Part shown: positions 9,298 through 19,400 of the stretch, piece after piece
Numbering within the stretch: the first letter of the stretch is position 1
How the letters are laid out: each line of letters begins with the position of its first letter
Source of the DNA: Gramella sp. KN1008
GTDB lineage: Bacteria > Bacteroidota > Bacteroidia > Flavobacteriales > Flavobacteriaceae
Direction of reading: 5' to 3'
Length of the DNA: 64,000 bases
Assembly (NCBI RefSeq): GCF_004332155.1
Contig: NZ_SJDV01000004.1
Coordinates: forward strand, 372,001-436,000
Program-made: the position numbers and the translations under genes
The notes under the pieces: generated by a model
Database searches by the model: none
Seen by the model: only the letters and a program-made list of their open reading frames with translations
Told to the model about the DNA's origin: nothing

Positions 9298-10881
9298 TTA
9301 ATCCAATTTTTTTTCTTCTTTATCAGTGGCATTTACCCATTCAGTATCTTCTATTGTGAATTCACCTGCCATAAAGCGTTCGTAATAATTCCAGCCTTCC
9401 TCGTTGGAATAACCGTATGAATTGAAAATATCTCCATTTCCTAATACTCGAGGATCTTCTTGATCCTTAAGCATAGTGTACATTCGTCTTTTCATATCGG
9501 ACATTTCATGATTAAATTCTGGCACGTTAGCAAGATTTTGCATGCATTCCTTATCCGTGTCTATTTTATAAAATTCTTCATTCACCTTTCGTTTTCCCAT
9601 AGACCACTGCCAATACGAATCATCTTTCCCAGAACGGAATAATCGAAGTATTTCACTCTTTGTGGGTGACCCATCAATATCAAGGTAACCTATCTCAGGA
9701 TTCCCGGCCGGCCATAATGATATATCGTAATTATATAAGTATAAGTATTCATCGGAAACAATTCCCCGAATAGGATATCCCTGATTGTCGGGGCGACTGT
9801 AATCATGACGCTCTTTTCCTATCAGGACCATATCCCTGTCAGGGTTTACCTGCCCATTTTTATCTGAAAACAGGATATCTGTTAAGCTGATCCCTGGGGA
9901 GGAATGCATGCCAGACTTATCAAATTCAATGCCCGCGAGCTCCAAAAAAGTAGGGGCAAAGTCTATAAAGCTAACCATATCGTCAATAACCCTACCGGGG
10001 TTTTTTAATCCTTTCGGCCACATGATTGCTAATGGTACATGATTGGAGTATTCATATTCCTGAGCTTTACAGCGAGGGAAGGGCATGCCATGATCAGATG
10101 TGAAAACTATAATCGTATTGTCCAGTAAGCCTCTTTTTTCCAGAGTGGCAATCATACGCTCCATGTGGGAATCAGCATATTCGATCTCCAGGGCATAGTC
10201 CAGCATGTCATTCCTCACAATTTCATTGTCTGGCCAAAAAGATGGCACTGAATCTATATCTGTAATTTTTTTTCCTGCAACTTTTTGCCCGGAACCATAT
10301 TCATATCTGCGATGCGGTTCTCTGGCTCCATACCAGAAGAACCATGGCTCATCTTCATTAAGATCGCTCAGAAACCGTTCAAAATTTCCTGCGTAATCTT
10401 CAGTGCTCATTCCATTAGCCCATGGTGTGGTCTTGATTTCATTATAGGAAGTGCCAATTAAGAGTCTTTGCTCCCCATCGATTGTGCCTGGATCTCCTGG
10501 GCCCCAGCCTTTACCAGTTTTCGCAGTTACGTAACCATTTTTCCGTAAAACCTCTGGAAAGGTCCTGAATTTTTCCGGGAAATTATTCACATGATTTGCT
10601 GCCTCTTCCAATTGCCAAGAATTGCGGCCAGTGAGTACTATGGATCTGGATGGAGCACATTTGGCGTTAGGGGTATACGCATTCTTAAATAGAACTCCAT
10701 CTTCAGCTAATCTATCAAATGCCGGTGTTTCTATCCAGTCATACCCATAAGCGCTCATATGCGGGGACGCGTCATCCAATATGCAAAATAATATATTAGG
10801 TCTATCTTCTTTTTTGCTAGAAGAATTATTACAGCCGAATAGACCAAATAGTACAACTATATAAATTATCTTAATATTCAT
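9298..10881 (-). CDS. Sulfatase, heparan N-sulfatase-like, lipoprotein
   Basis: A 527-residue sulfatase with a lipoprotein signal (lipobox ending LFGC, Cys17). The N-terminal metal motif is [13 protein letters not shown] and the signature is C-A-P-S-R with Cys75 as formylglycine precursor. The sequence around [14 protein letters not shown] and the later [10 protein letters not shown] resemble the heparan-N-sulfatase-like (SGSH-type) branch. In environmental Bacteroidetes this branch desulfates many glycans, so N-desulfation should not be assumed. The start overlaps the end of the GH27 gene by 11 bp, showing translational coupling, and the stop is 9 bp before the PhoD-like gene. Its last 17-20 residues are duplicated at 7574-7668, beyond the phosphatase gene. 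Confidence 0.9.
   Translation of the reverse strand: MNIKIIYIVVLFGLFGCNNSSSKKEDRPNILFCILDDASPHMSAYGYDWIETPAFDRLAEDGVLFKNAYTPNAKCAPSRSIVLTGRNSWQLEEAANHVNNFPEKFRTFPEVLRKNGYVTAKTGKGWGPGDPGTIDGEQRLLIGTSYNEIKTTPWANGMSTEDYAGNFERFLSDLNEDEPWFFWYGAREPHRRYEYGSGQKVAGKKITDIDSVPSFWPDNEIVRNDMLDYALEIEYADSHMERMIATLEKRGLLDNTIIVFTSDHGMPFPRCKAQEYEYSNHVPLAIMWPKGLKNPGRVIDDMVSFIDFAPTFLELAGIEFDKSGMHSSPGISLTDILFSDKNGQVNPDRDMVLIGKERHDYSRPDNQGYPIRGIVSDEYLYLYNYDISLWPAGNPEIGYLDIDGSPTKSEILRLFRSGKDDSYWQWSMGKRKVNEEFYKIDTDKECMQNLANVPEFNHEMSDMKRRMYTMLKDQEDPRVLGNGDIFNSYGYSNEEGWNYYERFMAGEFTIEDTEWVNATDKEEKKLD
9332..9396 (-). repeat. 65-bp direct repeat, proximal copy inside sulfatase
   Basis: This copy encodes the C-terminal [17 protein letters not shown] segment of the sulfatase. 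It matches 7590-7654 with about four differences and the same orientation. Recombination between the two copies would remove the phosphatase gene and leave a sulfatase gene with a slightly different tail. Confidence 0.9.
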
Positions 10882-12328
10882 ATTCTAAAAAAATAACACC
10901 ATTCGGATTGATTTCAAAGTTCAAATCGTTTACCTGTTTATTATTCCAGATGTCATGAATGATGGCGTAATCTTCTGTATTTCCCAATTTTAAATCGGCC
11001 ATAGAAAGAGAGGTCATTTTTGATACGTCTGATCGATTGAAGATTCCAATCCAACCACCCGTTCCTTCTTTTTTTGGAGTATTCCAGATTTCGATTCCAT
11101 CATCCTCATACACCAAACTACCCATTACTCCATTTTGATTACATTCAATTACATCTTTATTTGTTATTAACTCTAATGAAAAGTCATCAAGGGTTGGTAA
11201 ATCCCCACCCATCATTAATGGGGACGCAGATAAAGCTCTAAGCGTAATAAAGGTATACATTTGGTCTTTTGTAAACTTGCTATGCCGGGTCCAGCCTTTT
11301 CCGGCCAAAAGCTCAATATCTTCTAATTCACCATCCTTTATTTTCTTTTCAATTTCGCCTTTAGACTCATCTCCGTCAATCCCATTCGGTTTAGGTGACA
11401 TAAGTTGAAGTTGTCCAAATGGAATCATATCCATGTCGATCCAGAAGCCCGGTTCTTCATGTCCCTGCCATTTCCGCCAGGCCGCGAAACATTCATCCAA
11501 TCCTTTTTGATCGTCCCAAATATCCGGGGTCACACGTAACATATTAGCACGTTTAAAAGAATTTATTGCATTAGCATCTACATTACCTCCAGGGCTTAGA
11601 CTGTATACTATTGGTCTTCCGCTCTGTTCTATAGCATTGGCTATAGCTTCCACTTCTTTGGGATAAGGTACCAGGTCGTCATATTTTAGAAAGTCTACAC
11701 CCCATTCTGCCATTTGATCTATAAGTGAATTATAAAACTCCTGTGCTCCGGGTTTTGACATATCTATCCCATAGTTTTGTGGATTCCAACTACAAATGCT
11801 GGTAGTATCTGCAATATCCTGGGCATGGTATTGAGTTCCCTTCACTTTTGTATTGGCTTCTACCGCTGCTCTTGGGATTCCCCGCATTAAATGAATACCA
11901 AACTTAAGCCCTAATTCATGACAGCGGTCAATGATAGGCTGTAATCCATTGGGAAAATAAGTTTGTGAAGGTTGAAGAAGTCCGTATTCGTTAAAATTAA
12001 GTGTTAAAGCATGTTTCTCAGCCGGATACATAGTACCTTCTTTTAATTTGAATTCACCAAACCAGCCTGCATCAATAACAAAATATTCATATCCGTGGGG
12101 TTTAAGTTTTTCTGCAAAGGCTTCAAGATTGGCCATTGCAGCTTCTTCATGTAAGTAAACTCCATAACTGTCAAAACTATTCCATCCCATTGGCGGAGTT
12201 TGAGCAACCTTAACCTCCATAGGTTCTTCCTTAGTTTCTTCTGGTTCAGGTTTTCCTGATAAACAACTTGTATGTAATATACTCCACATCAATAATAGAG
12301 TAATACTTATTTCAATTCTATTTCTCAT
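10871..12328 (-). CDS. GH27 alpha-galactosidase-like glycosidase, lipoprotein
   Basis: A 485-residue glycoside hydrolase of family 27. A lipoprotein signal ends at HTSC (Cys22), followed by the family start [13 protein letters not shown] (about residues 44-56). The catalytic nucleophile is Asp217 in DFLKYDD, and the acid/base is Asp269 in [11 protein letters not shown]27 enzymes release terminal alpha-galactose; some act on alpha-N-acetylgalactosamine or beta-L-arabinopyranose, which share stereochemistry, so the exact sugar remains open. The protein has the TIM barrel and a C-terminal beta domain, normal in length. The start is 22 bp after the GH31 stop. With the GH31 enzyme it suggests the target glycan carries alpha-linked galactose in a sulfated setting. 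Confidence 0.92.
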   Translation of the reverse strand: MRNRIEISITLLLMWSILHTSCLSGKPEPEETKEEPMEVKVAQTPPMGWNSFDSYGVYLHEEAAMANLEAFAEKLKPHGYEYFVIDAGWFGEFKLKEGTMYPAEKHALTLNFNEYGLLQPSQTYFPNGLQPIIDRCHELGLKFGIHLMRGIPRAAVEANTKVKGTQYHAQDIADTTSICSWNPQNYGIDMSKPGAQEFYNSLIDQMAEWGVDFLKYDDLVPYPKEVEAIANAIEQSGRPIVYSLSPGGNVDANAINSFKRANMLRVTPDIWDDQKGLDECFAAWRKWQGHEEPGFWIDMDMIPFGQLQLMSPKPNGIDGDESKGEIEKKIKDGELEDIELLAGKGWTRHSKFTKDQMYTFITLRALSASPLMMGGDLPTLDDFSLELITNKDVIECNQNGVMGSLVYEDDGIEIWNTPKKEGTGGWIGIFNRSDVSKMTSLSMADLKLGNTEDYAIIHDIWNNKQVNDLNFEINPNGVIFLEYEY

Positions 12329-12350
12329 CTAATCGACTATAAATATTGTT

Positions 12351-13967
12351 TTATTTCCTCCTTTTAAAGTAGGGAAGGCGTTCTATTGGAACATTTATTT
12401 CTATCACTTTTCCTCCTTCATATTTTTTTCCCATTTCGTCCACCCAGTTTCCCTTAGGTAAAACGACTTTTCTGGATCGTACTCCCTTTTCCATAACAGG
12501 TGCTACTACTATATCACTACCCAGAACAAACTGATCTTTTATAGTCTCATAACCACATCCCGGGAAAGCCAGTTCCATGGGTTTTACAATTGGTTCCCCA
12601 GTCAACGATGCTTTCCTGGCCAGTTCCAGTATATAAGGTCCAAATTGTTCATGTAGATTGGCCATTTTTAAGCAAATCTCCTGATTCTCGGGAGACAGTA
12701 CACGCCATGGTGCAACTGAAAACTGCATCATTGGCATTAAAGCATGAACCTGTGCAGAGCGTACGATTAATTCCTCATCAATGGTATCGCTATTTAAAAA
12801 GGATTGATATTCACCCCCGCCAATCATATCAGGACAGGTATAGGCGTAGCCCATTACACTTTGGGACATTTGATCAGGGATTAGTTTTTGAAGATCTTCC
12901 CAGTTGTGACCTTTGTCCCTTAAACGCTGAGCCAGAGGCAAACCTGCCATTTTCCAGGAGGCTCTGTATTCATTCAACGGATAATACAATCCCATTTCCG
13001 CGAAATATTGAGTGTGATCATTAGGAGTTGATTCTTCAAAGGAGATCACATCATCTTTGTAAAATTGTGCATCTCCTGCATCAAATTTAAAACCATCAAC
13101 ACCATATTCATTTACTAGATAATCCAGCCTGCCTTTAAACCATTCTTTAGTTTTGGGATTACTTAGGTCTAAACATGCACTTGCGCCATTCCACCACCGA
13201 ATAACTGCTGCCTTATTTTTAGTATTAGCCCATAATACTTCCTGTGTTCTTTCAGCATCGAGTAATAATAGTCCCTCTGCCGCTAATTTTCTGAACACTT
13301 CAGAATCTGAGCTAACAAAAGGACAGATCCATAACATGACTTTAAACCCCATGCCATGCAACTTTTTTATCATTCCCTTGGGGTCTTTAAACCTGCGTGC
13401 CGAAAATTCCCAGGTACCGTAATCTTCCTGCCAGTTGTCATCTATCATAAGAACTCCTGGTGGATAACCATTATCAATAATACTCTGGGCATACCTTAAA
13501 ATATCTTCCTCATTTTGGTCATACATTAGTTCAATCCACGTATTATATTGTGGGTGGGTGAACAATAGTTCATCCGGTATTTTTCCATTGGAAGGAAAAT
13601 ATTTTTCGGACACATAGTCGTAGGCCGATTTTAAATTATTTCCAGCGGTGCCATAATGAATTTTGCCATTTGTAGTAGATACAGTCAATTTACCATTGGA
13701 AATACCGTATTCAATAGGACTTTCACTCCAAATATACCGACCGTTACTTGATAAAAGTAGAGGCTGTGCCTGATTACCTTTATTGTCACCATACAAATTC
13801 AAGGAAAAATTAGAATTTTTATCATATGGTGTCTGATAACCTAATGAACTGATACCTCCCCACCAATATTCATCTTTTTCGACTTCAATTTCAACAGATT
13901 GATTCTCTTGGGAATAAGATGTACCACTTAAAAAGAGCATCAAAATGAAAACTGTTATGTTTTTCAT
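12351..13967 (-). CDS. GH31 glycosidase, possibly alpha-galactosidase type
   Basis: A 538-residue GH31 enzyme with a signal peptide ending near SYSQ (residue 20). The catalytic region starts around the MIDDNWQEDYG segment (residues 174-184), and the nucleophile is Asp296 in GFKFDAGDA. The acid/base is probably one of the aspartates in the NWEDLQKLIPD stretch about 70 residues later. The N-terminal beta-sandwich is short, so the protein is smaller than classical alpha-glucosidases and xylosidases of about 700-800 residues. Compact Bacteroidetes GH31 enzymes of this kind include alpha-galactosidases, which would fit the adjacent GH27, but alpha-xylosidase or other activities are possible. It is the first enzyme gene after the susCD cluster, following a 99-bp gap with a strong hairpin. 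Confidence 0.88.
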   Translation of the reverse strand: MKNITVFILMLFLSGTSYSQENQSVEIEVEKDEYWWGGISSLGYQTPYDKNSNFSLNLYGDNKGNQAQPLLLSSNGRYIWSESPIEYGISNGKLTVSTTNGKIHYGTAGNNLKSAYDYVSEKYFPSNGKIPDELLFTHPQYNTWIELMYDQNEEDILRYAQSIIDNGYPPGVLMIDDNWQEDYGTWEFSARRFKDPKGMIKKLHGMGFKVMLWICPFVSSDSEVFRKLAAEGLLLLDAERTQEVLWANTKNKAAVIRWWNGASACLDLSNPKTKEWFKGRLDYLVNEYGVDGFKFDAGDAQFYKDDVISFEESTPNDHTQYFAEMGLYYPLNEYRASWKMAGLPLAQRLRDKGHNWEDLQKLIPDQMSQSVMGYAYTCPDMIGGGEYQSFLNSDTIDEELIVRSAQVHALMPMMQFSVAPWRVLSPENQEICLKMANLHEQFGPYILELARKASLTGEPIVKPMELAFPGCGYETIKDQFVLGSDIVVAPVMEKGVRSRKVVLPKGNWVDEMGKKYEGGKVIEINVPIERLPYFKRRK

Positions 13968-13986
13968 ATCATAATTTTAGAAATGA

Positions 13987-14023
13987 AACCCCCTGCCCGC
14001 TGTTAATAGGTCAGCAGGGGGTT
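13987..14023 (-). terminator. Intercistronic hairpin between lipoprotein and GH31 genes
   Basis: AACCCCCTGC at 13987-13996 pairs perfectly with GCAGGGGGTT at 14014-14023, a 10-bp GC-rich stem with a 17-nt loop. On the minus strand it is followed by TTTCATTTC, a poor U-tract, so full termination is doubtful. It may act as a partial terminator or as a 3' stabiliser that keeps susCD mRNA above the enzyme mRNA. Confidence 0.6.
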
Positions 14024-14066
14024 AAGGATACTTAATCAAACAACTAACTCAAGAGGAATATTTTAA

Positions 14067-14801
14067 CTAGTCAGGCTGAACAGTAATTACCAACTCTTTA
14101 ATTTTACGATTCAAATCGTATTCATCACCCGAAGAGGTTCTATCATCCTGATAGCCGGAACCTGAATATTCTTTTCCACCTACGTTGGTGGCAATTAGCG
14201 TTGCAGTATAGGTGCCTGGGGTACTGTATGTATACTTAAAGGTCTTTTCATATCTATTTACTGCAAACCCTGTTGAAAATCCTCCCTCAGGTGCTAGTAA
14301 AGTACTATTGTCTTCAAAATACAAATCAACTAAATCTCTAAACAATTGACCTTCCAGACCAGATGCAAACTCCCACATCTCATAAGCTGCCGTCTGTTTA
14401 TTTGTATATTCTTTGCCAACCAGATTAGCGATGTTAGACATGACATTGTCCAGACTAATTTCTCCATTAGCATTAGCATCAGCATTATAATTATTTACAG
14501 GACCCTCTAAATATTCTCTTATTGCCGGTAAACTATCATTAGCCAATACTACGAGTTCCTGGTCTACATCCATTCCTTCTGTAAGTACTAAATGGCTTTT
14601 GGCAAATTCATGGGAGGTGTCTCCTGTGTAAACAACATATGTTTCTGCGTCGCCACTAACGGTGAAGGTTATTGTTTCTCCAACCTGAGGATTTGCATTA
14701 TCCACATTGAAGTTGACTTCCGGTGTGAGTGCTTCTTTACTACAACTAATAGTAATTACTAAAGTAGCTAGTATCAGCAAAGATTTTATATTATTTATCA
14801 T
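14067..14801 (-). CDS. Surface glycan-binding-type lipoprotein with PKD-like domain
   Basis: A 244-residue lipoprotein (lipobox ending ITISC, Cys20) in the position after susD where SusE-type surface glycan-binding proteins usually lie. An N-terminal stretch with GETITFTVSGDA (residues 41-52) and a C-terminal YSTPGTYTATLIATN segment look like two halves of a PKD-like beta domain, interrupted by a helical region. Within that insertion, DANANGEISLD (residues 108-118) resembles an EF-hand or dockerin-type calcium loop. I do not recognise a named family with certainty. The spacing is 28 bp from the susD stop, so it is in the same transcript. A role in holding glycan at the cell surface is inferred from position and export signal only. 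Confidence 0.75.
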   Translation of the reverse strand: MINNIKSLLILATLVITISCSKEALTPEVNFNVDNANPQVGETITFTVSGDAETYVVYTGDTSHEFAKSHLVLTEGMDVDQELVVLANDSLPAIREYLEGPVNNYNADANANGEISLDNVMSNIANLVGKEYTNKQTAAYEMWEFASGLEGQLFRDLVDLYFEDNSTLLAPEGGFSTGFAVNRYEKTFKYTYSTPGTYTATLIATNVGGKEYSGSGYQDDRTSSGDEYDLNRKIKELVITVQPD

Positions 14802-14829
14802 TTGTTGTATCGTTTAATTAGGTATAAAA

Positions 14830-16431
14830 TTAATATCCCGGATTTTGAACCAAATTAGGATTTGATTGCAATTCAGTATTTGGAATAGGTAAAAGTTCGT
14901 GATGTTCGTCTACATTGGTTGCTGTTACATCCCATCCGCCACCTTCTGGAGGTGACATATCCAGTGGAACCTGGATTCTCTCTACTAGATTTCCCCAACG
15001 AACTAAATCGAACCAGCGTTTCGCTTCACCGCCTAATTCCCGGGCACGTTCATCCATGATATACTGTCTCATAGAAGCATAATCGGGATAGTCTGCAGCT
15101 GAAATATCCGGTAGAATACTTGGGTCATATGTTAAATCTCTGGGTAAAACATCAGCATGCAAATATTCCCGGGTGCCATCCCCGTTCACATTTCGTGCTC
15201 GTTCTCTCAGTTGATTTAGAACATCAAAAACTTCATCTGTAGGACCGTTATTCACTTCATTAAGTGCCTCGGCATAAATTAGTAACACCTCGGCATATCT
15301 AAATACCGGCCAGTTTGTATCTGCATCCCTGAACTGATAATCAGAATTTCGGACAGGGTAGCGTCTAAATTTTCCTATTTTCCAAACGTCCCACCATGGT
15401 CTATCCAAATCCAAACTTCCATTACCAAGAACTCTTACATGTGGGGTTGTCCATTCTTGTCTAACCACGTCTGTGGAATCATACATGGTATGAAAATAGG
15501 TTGTAGCATTAAGATTTCCCCAGCTTCCACCCCTGTTTGGAGGACCTTGTAAGCCCAAATGTGCTCCAATCCAACTTCCTTCATCAATTCCCCCACCTTT
15601 AAATTGGACATCAAAAATGATTTCAGAATTATTCTTGTTCTCATTAATAAAGATATCAGGAAAATAATCTACTAATTGATATTCCCCACTGGCAATAACT
15701 TCTCCTGCCAGGTTAGCAGCCTTTTGAAAGTCTGCCTTCCCATCACCATTACCATCACGTTTTGTCATACTTCCCCTGGTAAGATAAACCTTGGCAAGTG
15801 CAGTTTTAGCTGCACCTACTGTAGCTCTGCCCGGTTGGGTTATTTCTGCTCTGGTATCAAGATGCTCTATGGCAAATTCTAAATCGGCGATAATTTTTTC
15901 ATAAACCATTGATGCAGGATCCCTTGAAACCTTTAAGTTCTCTAAAGAATTTGTCTCTGTATCAAAATATGGAACATCACCGAAATACCGAACTAAATTA
16001 AAATACATCAATGCTCTTAAAAACCGGGCTTCAGCGATTAATTCATTTCTTCTGTCTACGTCCATATCCACATCTGGAATATGGGTTATAGCAGCGTTGG
16101 CTTCATTAATTCCCTGAAAATGATCCTTCCATAATGGCAAAATCACTTGAACGTTATCAGCTGAAAAGGTGTAGGTGCCAATACCTCCCTGAGTATTCCA
16201 GCTCGCAGTTCTGACAATATCAGTTGTAAGAAAATATTGTTTACTTCCAAATACACCACTTCGTTGTAAAGCGTTATATGCCCCTACCACAGCAGCCTCC
16301 GCCTGATCTGCAGTTCTGTAATAATTCTCAGGAGACAACTGAGACATTGGCTCTTCCTCTAGATAATCTTCACAGCCGGTAAAGACTATTAAAGTACCTA
16401 AGATTAACAGATAATTTTTGAAACTTTTCAT
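14830..16431 (-). CDS. susD: SusD/RagB-family glycan-binding lipoprotein
   Basis: A 533-residue SusD homologue, the outer-membrane lid that captures oligosaccharides and passes them into its partner SusC barrel. The lipobox ends FTGC (Cys20) and is followed by EDYLEEEPMSQLSPENYY, typical of the family. TPR-like helices follow, with EARFLRALMYFNLVRYFGD near residues 134-152 and the late ERARELGGEAKRWFDLVRWG signature. A canonical calcium-type loop, D226-x-N-x-D230-G-K-x-D234, lies in the middle and may help build the binding face. It follows susC by 27 bp. The glycan specificity cannot be read from SusD sequence. Confidence 0.95.
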   Translation of the reverse strand: MKSFKNYLLILGTLIVFTGCEDYLEEEPMSQLSPENYYRTADQAEAAVVGAYNALQRSGVFGSKQYFLTTDIVRTASWNTQGGIGTYTFSADNVQVILPLWKDHFQGINEANAAITHIPDVDMDVDRRNELIAEARFLRALMYFNLVRYFGDVPYFDTETNSLENLKVSRDPASMVYEKIIADLEFAIEHLDTRAEITQPGRATVGAAKTALAKVYLTRGSMTKRDGNGDGKADFQKAANLAGEVIASGEYQLVDYFPDIFINENKNNSEIIFDVQFKGGGIDEGSWIGAHLGLQGPPNRGGSWGNLNATTYFHTMYDSTDVVRQEWTTPHVRVLGNGSLDLDRPWWDVWKIGKFRRYPVRNSDYQFRDADTNWPVFRYAEVLLIYAEALNEVNNGPTDEVFDVLNQLRERARNVNGDGTREYLHADVLPRDLTYDPSILPDISAADYPDYASMRQYIMDERARELGGEAKRWFDLVRWGNLVERIQVPLDMSPPEGGGWDVTATNVDEHHELLPIPNTELQSNPNLVQNPGY

Positions 16432-16458
16432 GGATTTATCTTTTTTTTTAATTCAATA

Positions 16459-19400
16459 TTATAGTTTTATTGATGCTCCTACCGTAAAAGTTACCGATCT
16501 TGGATAGGTAGCATAATCAACACCAGGCCCTACTTTTGCAGCGGTTCCAAAACCCGTACTAACTTCAGGATCAAACCAACTGTATCTTGTAATCATAAAA
16601 GGATTATTAACCCTTGAAAATAACCTCATGGATTTTAGGCCATAATTAGTCATCATATCTTGAGGTAAGGTGTAACCTAAAGTAATATAGTCGCATTTTA
16701 AGAACGAACCATCCTCAACAATACTACTTTTCATGAAGTTAGAGTAGGTATCCGGTACCTGACCGTGGACAGTTCCATCCGGGTTAAGTGGAGTGAAGGC
16801 ATTAGGCACAAAACCTTCTAAGGTATTCCAGTTTCCATTACCTACCCTATCTAAAAATAGTGGATTTGCATTAATTACATCATTTCCATAGCTCCATCTC
16901 AAAAAGAAGCTAAAGTCAAAGTTTTTATATACCATTTCACTGTTGAACCCACCAATAAAATCTGGTTGTGTTTTTCCGATAATAACCCTGTCGTTGGTAT
17001 CAATAATACCATCACCATTAACATCTTTAAATTTTACCTGTCCGGGTATATTTTCTAAAAGCTGTGATTCAGGACTGTTAGCAATTTCATTCTCACTATT
17101 AAGAACCTCATCTTCAATATATCCAACAAACGTACCTACTTCTTCACCTACTCTTAGCAATATTTCATCTCTGAAATTATAATTAAATACTCTGGAGAAA
17201 TACATTTCTTCTCTTTCTCCTAAATCTAAAACCTCACTTTTATTGGTAGACCAGGTAAATGTAGTATTCCAGCTAAAGTTTTCAGTATCAATATTCAATG
17301 ATTGAACAGCGAATTCAAGACCTTTATTACTTATAGAGCCTACATTTTGAACGGCAGTTTCAAACCCGGAAGTTAACGGTAATTGTACATCTAATAATAA
17401 ATCGTTTGTTTCTTTATAATAGGCATCTGTGGTTACTGAAAGTCGATTCTTGAAAAATGACAAATCCAGTCCAATGTTGTATTGCGTAGTGATCTCCCAT
17501 TGCAAATCTGGGTTAGCTACACTGCCTGGTACCTGCCCTACCACCAAAGCATCTCCAAAAATATATCTTTGAGTGTTTAGTCTAGCCAGGGACTGGTAGG
17601 TGGGAATTTGACTGTTTCCTGTTTCACCATAAGATAATCTCAATTTAAATAAATCGAAGGTGTTCAGATCTTTAATGAAATCCTCTTCGGAAGCAACCCA
17701 ACCTAAGGCCAGGGATGGAAAATACCCCCACTTATTATTTGATCCAAAACGGGAATCGGCGTCTCCTCTATATGAAGCTGTCAATAAATATTTATCTGCG
17801 TATGAGTATCCCAGCCTTGCCAGGAATGATAATGCAGTTCTTTCATCTACGATATTTACCGGAAAATCTGATTGTGCTGCCGATGACAAATCGAAGAGTC
17901 CCAGTGACTGTTCTTCAAAATTTGATGCGCCAAAAGTTTGTATGTTTAAATCATGGGTTCTTGCTTCAAAGACCGTAGTGGCATTGAAACTATGTTTTTC
18001 TATACTTTTATTGTAGTTTAAACGTGTTTGAAAATTAGTATTCTCAGTTTTACGGGTTCTAAATCGAGCATAACCATTATTGCTGAAACCTCTTCTAACC
18101 GAACTAGGGTAAAATTGTGAATCTTCGTCATTGAATTGATTAATACCATAACTTGTATACCAACTTAGGTTATCAGCCAATTTGTATTCAAGAAATAAAT
18201 TACCTAAAACTCTTTCTGATTCCGAAAAATTTTGAACTTCATCAATATAAGTTAATACATTCTCAGAATTCCAGATAAAAGTTGCATCATCCTCAGGAAA
18301 ATCTGCAATATCAAAATCATCAGGCATAAAAGGGTTCAACTGGAATACTGTCTTTAGCAGTGAGTTTTGATCCCAAACAGTAACTAATCCTTCGGTTTTT
18401 TTCGAGGAGTACGTTATGGTGGAACCAATTTTTATCTTTTTCCCTATTTTTTGCTCTAAATTGGCACTTAAATTAGTACGGTTGAAATCAGAGTTTTTAA
18501 TTACACCTTCCTGCCCTAAATATCCTGCTGACAACCTGTATCTCGTACCCTCTGCACCGCCACTAAAGCTAATATCCGCTTGGTTTGTATATGCAGGACG
18601 AGTAATTCTATCAATCCAGACACTACCTTCTTGACCGGAATTTTGAATATCTATCCATTGCTGTATACTGGATTGATTACCGCTGTTAATAAAGTTTAAT
18701 TGAGGGCCTCTCTCTATCTGCCATTGCAAATATTCCTGGTCATCTAATATATTCGGGGTATTCGTCATATACGAAACACCACTATTGTATTCAAAATTAA
18801 TTTGGGGCTTTCCTAGTTTTCCCAGCTTGGTAGTTATAAGAATTACACCGTTAGCACCTAAGGCCCCAAAAACGGCTGTGGCAGAAGCATCTTTCAGTAC
18901 TTCAACAGACTCTATATCATTGGGATTTAAATCGGCTAAAGGATTTTGAGAAGGATCGCTATTATCAGGAACAATAGGGAAATTATCTATCACATATAAA
19001 GGTTGATTTCCACCTGTTAGAGTTGAACCTCCTCTAACCAGCATTCTAACGCCTGCCCCCGGAGAGTTATCTGTTTGGGAAATTTGAACACCAGCTACAC
19101 GACCTGCCAGAGCACTTTGAACGGAGAGTGGTTTTCCTTTTTCCATGCTGGTCCCTTTCACAGAAGCCACGGCTCCTGTTAGGTCCCGTCTTTTAGCAGT
19201 ACCATACCCAACAACCACCACTTCATCAAGATCGGTAAAGACAGGTTCCAATGAAATATTAATGGTTCGTTGATCACCTACTACAACAGATTGCTCTGCA
19301 AATCCGGTGTAAGAGAAAAGGAGTCTTGCATTTGGATTATCCACTTTAATAGTATAATTACCATCAAAATCGGTGATGACACCATCATTAGTCCCCTCAA

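Noticed and set aside
12590..13024. Plus-strand frame of 144 codons inside the GH31 gene
   Set aside because: It is antisense to a well-supported enzyme gene with intact catalytic motifs, and its product has no recognisable features.
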